Assembly (NCBI GenBank): GCA_009692555.1
Contig: SHYY01000039.1
Location: 1-37,508 of the forward strand
Direction of reading: 5' to 3'
Source: Myxococcales bacterium
GTDB lineage: Bacteria; Myxococcota_A; Polyangia; Palsa-1104; SHYY01
DNA: 37,508 nt
Part shown: piece after piece, positions 6,782 to 12,623 of the stretch
Position numbering within the stretch: the stretch's first letter is position 1
Layout: each line of letters opens with the position of its first letter
Translations under genes and position numbers: made by a program
Notes under the pieces: generated by a model
Database searches by the model: none
What the model was told of the DNA's origin: nothing
Seen by the model: only the letters and a program-made list of their open reading frames with translations

Positions 6782-8539
6782 TCACTTGTACGGGTCAAGC
6801 ACTTCGGGCTGCACCCGGACCGGGCGCACCGGCGGGCGCACCGGAATCGGCGTCACCCTCGGTGGACGCTTGACGATCACCGGCCTCGCCGGCGGCGGCT
6901 CCTCCACCAGGGGAGGCTTCGGCAGCTCCACCGGCGGCCGCGCCTCGACCGCGCGTTTTTCGAGGCGCACGATGAACTTCCGATCCTTCGCCGGATCGAG
7001 GGTGACCAGCTTGTCCTCGTACCCGTCCTTGCGCAGCGTCACCGTCAGTGTCGAACCGACGGCGATCTTGACCATGTCGGGCGCATCGGCGATCGCCTTC
7101 CCGCCCGCCAGGACCTGGGCCCCCGGCGGGACACTCTCGACCAGCACCTGCGCCGGGAGCGGCGTCACCACCAGCGGCGGCGGCGTCTCGCGCAGCGGCG
7201 GCACCGGGGTCACCTTCGCCGGCTGCCACAGGACCAGCGCCGTGACCAGCCCCGCGCCGAGCGCCAGCGCCCCCGCGCCGATCCCGATCAGCAGCCACGG
7301 CCCCTTGTTCTGCGCCGGGAGGTCCACCACTTGCGGAAGATCCTCCTCCGTCGGTGGCGCGAGCGGGTCGACCCCATGGGCCGGCTGGGCCGGCGGGGCG
7401 GGCGCCATCCGGCCGGTGGCCACGCGCACCGGCACGAGGCCGCTCGCCGCGCGCAGGGGCCGCGACCTGCCGGGCCGCGCCGCCTCCTCGAAGGGAATAC
7501 CGAGCTCCGGCGCCAGCTCCGCCGCCACGCGGCACAGCACCGCAATCATCTCGTCCATGGTCGCGAAGCGGTCGCCCGGCTCCTTCGCCATCGCCTTCAC
7601 GATCACCGACTCGAACTGCGCGGGGATCCGCCTCTCCGGCGCCGCCTGCGACGGCGGCACGAGCGCGGCGGTGATGTGCTGCGTCAGGATCCCCATGAAG
7701 CTCTCGGCCTGGAACGGCACCCTCCCGACCGCCATCTCGTAGAGGATCACACCGACGGAGTAGACGTCCGAGCGGTGATCCAGGCTCTTGCCCAGGGCCT
7801 GCTCCGGCGACATGTAGAACGGCGTCCCGAAGATGGCCCCGGTGCGGGTCAGGCTGTGGCCCGCCCCCTCGCCGCTCACCTTGGCGATCCCGAAGTCGAG
7901 GATCTTGCAAACCGTCTGGCCGTGCTTCTCGGTGAGGAAGATGTTCTCCGGCTTCATGTCGCGGTGGACGATGCCCTTGGCGTGCGCCGCCGAGAGGCCC
8001 TGGCAGACCTGGATGGCATAGTCGAGGTACTCCCCCAGCGGCAGCGCCGGGGGCTTGCGCAGGCGGTCCGCGAGCGCCTGCCCGACCAGCATCTCCATCG
8101 CCAGGTAGACGCTGCCGTCGGGGAGGCGGCCGAAATCCTCGACGTCGACGATGTTGTCGTGACCGATCGAGGCTGCCGAGCGCGCCTCCTGATGAAAGCG
8201 CGCCACCGCCTCGGGGTTGGAGATGATCTCCGGCCGGAGGAGCTTGAGGGCGAACTTCTTGTCGATGTAGATGTGGCTCGCCTCGAACACCTCGCCCATC
8301 CCGCCCTCGCCGATCTTGCGCTCGATGCGGTAGCGATCGGCGATCACCGTCCCGACCAGGCCGCTCTTCCCGCTGCCCGCCTCCGCCTGCAGCTTCGAGC
8401 CGTCCTTCGGGCAGAACGCCGCGCCGGGCTCGAACCGGCCGTTGCAGGCCGGGCAGATCACATTGAGGTGAGGCTTGTGACTCTCCGGCTCCACGGCGCC
8501 CGGGAGTATCGCATCGCCTCGTGACTTTGTAAACCCCAC
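6782..8539 (-). CDS. Ser/Thr protein kinase with PEGA domain
   Basis: 585 aa. An N-terminal ribbon (Cys29, Cys32, Cys43, then CPKDG, so a fourth Cys is replaced) precedes a complete Hanks-type kinase at about 68-340: glycine loop GEGGMGEV, Lys99 in FALKLL, HRDMKPEN with Asp194, DFG at 215-217 and SPEQ. A transmembrane helix lies near 413-437. An extracytoplasmic PEGA domain (about 462-530) contains VESVPPGAQVLAGGKAI, and a Pro/Val-rich tail follows. All catalytic residues are present, so it should be active and able to respond to envelope signals through PEGA. It heads the minus-strand set with the TPR and cNMP-domain genes and is divergent from yihY. Confidence 0.92.
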   Translation of the reverse strand: MGFTKSRGDAILPGAVEPESHKPHLNVICPACNGRFEPGAAFCPKDGSKLQAEAGSGKSGLVGTVIADRYRIERKIGEGGMGEVFEASHIYIDKKFALKLLRPEIISNPEAVARFHQEARSAASIGHDNIVDVEDFGRLPDGSVYLAMEMLVGQALADRLRKPPALPLGEYLDYAIQVCQGLSAAHAKGIVHRDMKPENIFLTEKHGQTVCKILDFGIAKVSGEGAGHSLTRTGAIFGTPFYMSPEQALGKSLDHRSDVYSVGVILYEMAVGRVPFQAESFMGILTQHITAALVPPSQAAPERRIPAQFESVIVKAMAKEPGDRFATMDEMIAVLCRVAAELAPELGIPFEEAARPGRSRPLRAASGLVPVRVATGRMAPAPPAQPAHGVDPLAPPTEEDLPQVVDLPAQNKGPWLLIGIGAGALALGAGLVTALVLWQPAKVTPVPPLRETPPPLVVTPLPAQVLVESVPPGAQVLAGGKAIADAPDMVKIAVGSTLTVTLRKDGYEDKLVTLDPAKDRKFIVRLEKRAVEARPPVELPKPPLVEEPPPARPVIVKRPPRVTPIPVRPPVRPVRVQPEVLDPYK

Positions 8540-8602
8540 GCCATGGCTCCGATCGGTTGAAAAGATACTACGGGTTCAAGCGGTTGGATGTGCCACGGGT
8601 CA

Positions 8603-8633
8603 CCTCCGCAGCCGGAGGCAACCGTGCTATAAA
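8603..8633 (+). promoter_or_regulatory. Palindrome followed by TATAAA in the kinase/yihY divergent gap
   Basis: A perfect inverted repeat CCTCCG-CAGC-CGGAGG (8603-8618) lies ten bases before TATAAA (8628-8633). The latter is a good -10 for the yihY gene, but no -35 is recognisable. Transcription would start a few bases before the ATG at 8643, giving an almost leaderless mRNA. The palindrome could be an operator covering the -35 position. Weak evidence. Confidence 0.3.
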
Positions 8634-8642
8634 ACACCGAAA

Positions 8643-9962
8643 ATGGGCGGCCGAGGAGACAGCGAACCCGGGCCCGCGGAGGCCGATCGGCCCCCCTCCA
8701 GAGGGCGTGCGCGCGCCCGCCGGATCGCTTCGCTCTTGACCCGCCCGCTGCGCCCCGAGCACCTCCCCGCGCCGCTCCGCTTCCTGATCCGGCTGGCGAG
8801 CCAGACGCTGCGCCGCTGGCAGATCGATCGGTGCACGCAGGAGGCCGCCGCGCTCGCCTTCAAGACGGCGCTCGGCCTGGTGCCGCTGTGCGCGGTCGGC
8901 TTCACCCTCCTCAAGGCGGCCGGCAAGCTCGACGAGCGCGGCGCCTTCCTCGAGTTCTTCGCCGCCAACCTCTTCCCCTCCGAGGAGGCCGGCGGGTCGG
9001 TGCAGCAGGCGATCATCTCGTTCGCCGACAACCTCGACTCCGGCGTCCTCGGGCCGGGCGGCCTGGCGATCCTGATCGTGGTGGTGTTTCTCCTGTTTCG
9101 GGACATCGAGTCGTTCTGGAACCGGGTGTGGTCGGCGGCCAGCCGGCGCTCGGTGGTGCGCAGCTTCACCGTCTTCTACATGCTCGCCACGCTGGTGCCG
9201 TTTCTCGTCGCCACGTCGCTCTATCACACCGCGCACTACTGGCGGGGCGGGGTGGTCGGCTTCTTCGCCCCGGCGGCCTCCACCTTCGGCGCGCTGCTCG
9301 CCGCCAACAAGCTGCTCCCGGCGGTGAAGGTGCGCTGGCAGTACGCGGCCCTCGGTGCCGCCCTCTCGGCGGTGCTGTTCGAGACGGCCAAGCTGGGCTT
9401 CGCCCGCTACGTGATGGTCGTGCTCACCAACTACAAGTCGATCTACGGCGCATTCGGACTCGTGCCGCTGGTGCTGGTCTGGATCTACGTCGCGTGGCTC
9501 ACCGTGCTGCTCGGGGTGGAGCTGGCCCACGCGGCGCAGCGGCTGGACGCCCTCGAGGCGAGCGGCCGGAGGCGCATCTCCGAGGGTGGCTGGGAGCTCG
9601 TCACCGGGACCACCGCCGCGCGGCTGATGGTCGAGATCGGGCGCCACTACACCAACGGGAAAAAGGCGCTGGCGATGTCGGATCTCGTGGAGCGGCTGCG
9701 CCTGCCCGAGGAGGCGGTGCTGCGGGTGCTGGAGCGGCTCGCGGAGCGCGACCTGGCGATCGAGGTGGAGCTCGACGGGGGGCACGGCTGGCTGCCCGCG
9801 CGCCCGCCCTCGGCGATCCGGCTCGACGAGGTGCTCGCCGCCTTCCGGGCGCTGGGCGTGCGGGCGTCGGGCGCCGGGCAGGATCGCCTCGGGCTGCTGC
9901 TCGACGAGCTCGATCCCGCGACCAGCATCAAGGCCCAGGTGACGCTCGACGATCTGTTGTGA
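8643..9962 (+). CDS. YihY/BrkB-family membrane protein
   Basis: 439 aa. After about 50 basic residues there are roughly six hydrophobic segments typical of the YihY/virulence factor BrkB family. The conserved TQEAAALAFKTALGLVPL starts the first core helix, and KSIYGAFGLVPLVLVWIYV is the signature near the end of the membrane domain. The C-terminal 140 residues are soluble and resemble a winged helix (MSDLVERLRLPEEAVLRVLE), as in many longer family members. The function of the family is unsettled; it was once misnamed ribonuclease BN. The ATG at 8643 has no ribosome-binding site, so a start further downstream is possible. Confidence 0.85.
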   Translation: MGGRGDSEPGPAEADRPPSRGRARARRIASLLTRPLRPEHLPAPLRFLIRLASQTLRRWQIDRCTQEAAALAFKTALGLVPLCAVGFTLLKAAGKLDERGAFLEFFAANLFPSEEAGGSVQQAIISFADNLDSGVLGPGGLAILIVVVFLLFRDIESFWNRVWSAASRRSVVRSFTVFYMLATLVPFLVATSLYHTAHYWRGGVVGFFAPAASTFGALLAANKLLPAVKVRWQYAALGAALSAVLFETAKLGFARYVMVVLTNYKSIYGAFGLVPLVLVWIYVAWLTVLLGVELAHAAQRLDALEASGRRRISEGGWELVTGTTAARLMVEIGRHYTNGKKALAMSDLVERLRLPEEAVLRVLERLAERDLAIEVELDGGHGWLPARPPSAIRLDEVLAAFRALGVRASGAGQDRLGLLLDELDPATSIKAQVTLDDLL

Positions 9963-9976
9963 TGCCCGGTCCGGGG

Positions 9977-10476
9977 CTACTGCCGCGCCCAGTGGACCGA
10001 AGTGCCCTTGGCGGTGGTGAGCGTCAGGTCCTCGGCCGCCAGCGCATAGGTGTAGGTCGTGTTCCGGGCGGCCGCCGGATCGGGCGGGATCGCCGTTTCG
10101 GGCATGTTGTCGTCGGGATTCACGCAGCCGGTGAGCGAGACCTTGACCAGCGCGTTCGTATGGGTGATGGTCGGCTGCTGCGCGCGCGCCCGGTAGCTGC
10201 CGTTGGTCACGCGGCGAGCGGCGCACCCCGGCAGCGTCCCTGAATCCTCCGGGTAGGTGACGGTCGTGGTGAGGTGGAACGTCCCGTCAAACTTGTGCGG
10301 GGGGTGCTCGCCGCCACGTTCGTCGAGCTTCCCCAGTTCCCGACGAGGTCGAGATCGACCTCGACAGCTTCGCCGCCGGCACCCAGGCAGCCGAGGGCGG
10401 CCAGCATCACGCTGAGCATTCCCCGGCGCGACCCGGTTGCCCGATGGATCCTGAACATCGACTGGATGGTCTTCAT
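9977..10476 (-). pseudogene. Lipocalin-like lipoprotein gene broken by a 1-base frameshift
   Basis: The ATG at 10476 overlaps the stop of the HEAT-repeat gene (ATGA), so translation is coupled. The N-terminus reads MLSVMLAALGC, a probable lipoprotein signal, then VDLDLVGNWGSSTNV. After the C6 run at 10299-10304 (G on the plus strand) the sensible frame shifts: one more C would join ...AAST to PHKFDGTFHLTTTVTYP and give a protein of about 165 aa ending GTSVHWARQ. As it stands, translation goes into an unrelated frame ending at 10207. The restored product resembles small Myxococcota lipoproteins with a lipocalin-like end. Either a sequencing error in the homopolymer or a real mutation. Confidence 0.7.
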
Positions 10477-11156
10477 GAGGCGAGGCGACGGGAGTTCCGG
10501 CGCTCGCGGCGCTTCTGCGAGCGGTCGGAGTGTGGAGCGGAGAGCCGCCGCTCGGCGGCCTTTTGGACCTCCTCGCAGCGTGCCAGGGAGGCCACCTTGC
10601 GCAGGGCGGGCTCCCCGCTGATCCGTCCGACGGCGTCGAGCGCGATCGCCGGCGTGGTCTCACCGATCGCCACCTCCCGGAGCACCTCCGGGTCGCTGAC
10701 CCGTGCGACCGCCCACTGGCGCATCTTCGGATCGCCGCTGCCGAGCGCCAGCCGTGCCAGGGCCTGCGGGTCCTGGAGGTCCTGGAGCGCGCTCCGCAGG
10801 GCGCGGTCGCAGTCCTCTGGCGAGCTTCCCTCCTCGACCGCTCCGCGCCCCCCGCCGGACAGCCGCGTCGCAAGGGCGGTGAGGCTGCTCGGCCCGCCAC
10901 GCGACGAGATCGTCACCAGCCGCTCGACGGCGGCGCGGTGCTCTTCGATGCCGAGCGGGCCCTCCAGGAGCCGCCCGAGGGCGACCGGATCGGCGAGCTT
11001 GCCGATCGCCGCCAGGCGAACCTGGGAGCTCGCATCCTCGCGCGCCAGGCGCTGGAGAATCGCCCCGTCCTCCTCGGTGAGCGCGGCGACCGCCGTGCGG
11101 CGAACCGCGGGATCGGTGTGGCGCCAGCGGGGTCTCAAAAGGTCGATGAGTGCCAT
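10473..11156 (-). CDS. HEAT-repeat protein
   Basis: 227 aa with several short HEAT-like helical repeats, for example HTDPAVRRTAVAAL, DASSQVRLAAIGKL and DPKMRQWAVARV, and a basic C-terminal tail (QKRRERRNSRR). No signal peptide or membrane helix. HEAT solenoids usually bind proteins or nucleic acids; the partner is unknown. It has a near-consensus sigma-70 promoter (11222-11250) and an AAGGAGC ribosome-binding site. It is the first gene of a two-gene unit with the broken lipoprotein gene. Confidence 0.7.
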   Translation of the reverse strand: MALIDLLRPRWRHTDPAVRRTAVAALTEEDGAILQRLAREDASSQVRLAAIGKLADPVALGRLLEGPLGIEEHRAAVERLVTISSRGGPSSLTALATRLSGGGRGAVEEGSSPEDCDRALRSALQDLQDPQALARLALGSGDPKMRQWAVARVSDPEVLREVAIGETTPAIALDAVGRISGEPALRKVASLARCEEVQKAAERRLSAPHSDRSQKRRERRNSRRLAS

Positions 11157-11221
11157 GGGTGGTTTCCGCTCCTTGTGTAATTTTATTGCTTATAAGTAAG
11201 CTATCTTGCTACTTTTTATCG

Positions 11222-11250
11222 ATAATATGAGCCTGAGACGAGGGTGTCAA
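11222..11250 (-). promoter_or_regulatory. Near-consensus sigma-70 promoter of the HEAT-repeat gene
   Basis: On the minus strand: TTGACA (11250-11245), exactly 17 bases, TATTAT (11227-11222). It lies in an AT-rich island (about 11170-11310) that stands out in this GC-rich window. Transcription would start near 11215, leaving a leader of about 58 bases with a small GCTTA-CTTA-TAAGC hairpin before the ribosome-binding site. Confidence 0.75.
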
Positions 11251-11363
11251 CAGGAAAATAGGTGTTTCACGATGCATGAATCATCCTTCAAGTATTTTTT
11301 GACGAGAGCAGTGCGGACAGGCCGAGCGCGCCCGCGCTAAAGTCGCCCGCAAGAGACCTCCCC

Positions 11364-11850
11364 ATGCCGCTCTTCCGACGACCCGACGGCGATCTCGTCC
11401 GCGACCTCTCCCCGGTGCGGCGGATGATGCCGTACCTGATGAAGCAGCGGAACGAGAGCGTGGTGTACTACGCTCCGTTTTCTCGACCGCTGGAACCTGA
11501 TGCCCGGGGCGATGATCCGCAGCGACCCGATGTACGCCAGCCTGTTCGCGGCCAACCTCGGCAGCGTCGGGATCGACCGCGCGTGGCATCACCTCTACGA
11601 GTACGGGACGATCAGCCTGTTCGCGGCGATCGGCGTGGTGAAGCCGCGGATCGTCGTCGGGGAGGCGGGACCCGAGACGCGCGACACCCTGCGCGTGAGA
11701 TACAGCTTCGACGAGCGGATCAATGACGGATTCTATTGCGCCGCCTCGCTGGAGATCGTGCGCGACTATCTCGAGAATCCGGATCGCTTCCTGACGCAGT
11801 TGAAGGCCCCCACCGATCGCCCCTTGAAAGTCCTGGCCGGCGCGCTGTAG
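11364..11850 (+). pseudogene. 2-oxo acid dehydrogenase E2-type acyltransferase, internally deleted
   Basis: The first 33 codons (MPLFRRPDGDLVRDLSPVRR... to NESVVYY) match the N-terminus of a stand-alone E2 catalytic-domain protein common in Myxococcota. Shortly after, near 11480, the frame changes and the sequence continues as FLDRWNLMPGAMIRSDPMYA, AWHHLYEYGTISLF and SFDERINDGFYCAASLEI, the C-terminal third of the same family ending at 11850. The middle, about 150 residues in relatives as I recall them, is gone and the join is out of frame. The product cannot be functional. A weak start may exist at 11500 for the C-terminal piece. It ends 11 bases before cobO, so its transcript may still feed cobO. 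Confidence 0.7.
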
Positions 11851-11861
11851 GAGAGGATCCC

Positions 11862-12449
11862 ATGAGCGAACAGCAGCCCCCCGATGAGCCGGCGCCCCCG
11901 TCGCGTCCGAAGGCCCAGAAGCAGAAGCCCGGGCTGGTCCTGATCAACACCGGCGACGGAAAAGGCAAGACCACGGCCGCCCTGGGCACCGCGATCCGCC
12001 ACGCCGGCTACGGGCGGAAGGTGCTGATCATCCAGTTCATCAAGGGGACGTGGCACTACGGCGAGCTGGAGTCGCTGGCGCGGATCCCGGAGATCACGCT
12101 GGTGCGCGCCGGGGCCGGATTCTACAAGATCCTCGACGACAAGTTCCCCGAGGAGGTGCACCGGCAGGCCGCCGCCGAGGGGCTCGCGCTGGCGCGCTCG
12201 TCGGTGGCCTCGGGCGAGTACTCGCTGGTCGTGCTCGACGAGATCATCTATGCGATCGACGAGAAGCTCCTCTCGCTCGAGCAGGTCCTCGAGCTGCTCA
12301 CGCAGCGGCGGCCCGAGGTGTCGGTGATCCTGACCGGCCGGCACGCGCCCCAGGCGCTGATCGATCAGGCGGACACGGTGACCGAGATGAAGGAGATCAA
12401 GCACCCCTTCCGCGATGGGATCCTGGCGCTGAAGGGGATCGATTACTGA
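11862..12449 (+). CDS. cobO: Corrinoid adenosyltransferase CobO
   Basis: 195 aa from the ATG at 11862 after GGAGAGG. It contains the phosphate-binding loop NTGDGKGKTTAALG, then FIKGTWHYGELE, LVVLDEIIYAID (DE motif) and VILTGRHAP, all diagnostic of the CobO/BtuR family. The enzyme transfers adenosyl from ATP to cob(I)alamin to make adenosylcobalamin. A 24-residue Pro/Gln/Lys-rich N-terminal extension precedes the P-loop. No cobalamin riboswitch fits in the 11 bases upstream and no other cobalamin gene is in the window. Confidence 0.95.
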   Translation: MSEQQPPDEPAPPSRPKAQKQKPGLVLINTGDGKGKTTAALGTAIRHAGYGRKVLIIQFIKGTWHYGELESLARIPEITLVRAGAGFYKILDDKFPEEVHRQAAAEGLALARSSVASGEYSLVVLDEIIYAIDEKLLSLEQVLELLTQRRPEVSVILTGRHAPQALIDQADTVTEMKEIKHPFRDGILALKGIDY

Positions 12450-12473
12450 GCGGTACCCCGTGCGGCTGCGTCG

Positions 12474-12502
12474 TTGACTTCGCCACCGACGAGTGATAGC
12501 AA
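12474..12502 (+). promoter_or_regulatory. Candidate promoter of the tRNA gene
   Basis: TTGACT (12474-12479), 17 bases, then TAGCAA (12497-12502). The tRNA begins 17 bases later, so a short 5' leader is expected. The -35 is good, the -10 weak. Confidence 0.45.
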
Positions 12503-12519
12503 TCACCGCCGTTTCGCGC

Positions 12520-12593
12520 GGCTCCTTAGCTCAACTGGTTAGAGCAGACGCTTCATACGCGTAAGGTTCGGGGTTCGAGTCCCTGAGGAGCCA
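12520..12593 (+). tRNA. tRNA with anticodon CAU (Met, or Ile2)
   Basis: A complete 74-nt cloverleaf. The acceptor stem GGCTCCT pairs with AGGAGCC, the D stem is GCTC/GAGC, the anticodon loop is TTCATAC (anticodon CAT), the T arm is CGGGG-TTCGAGT-CCCTG and the discriminator is A. The paired first base of the acceptor stem and the absence of three G-C pairs in the anticodon stem exclude the initiator tRNA. Elongator tRNA-Met and lysidine-modified tRNA-Ile2 share this anticodon and cannot be separated safely by eye. The outermost anticodon-stem pair is G-A, a mismatch. The genome carries CTA rather than CCA after the discriminator, so CCA must be added enzymatically. Confidence 0.93.
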
Positions 12594-12599
12594 CTATCC

Positions 12600-12619
12600 G
12601 GCCTCGGAGCAGAGAGGCC
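12600..12619. terminator. Hairpin between the tRNA and the convergent FG-GAP gene
   Basis: GGCCTC (12600-12605) and GAGGCC (12614-12619) form a 6-bp stem with an 8-base loop between two convergent transcription units. No T run follows on either strand, so it is a possible bidirectional terminator only. Confidence 0.35.
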
Positions 12620-12623
12620 ACCG

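Noticed and set aside
11851-11861. Cobalamin riboswitch before cobO
   Set aside because: Only 11 bases separate cobO from the pseudogene, too short for any riboswitch.
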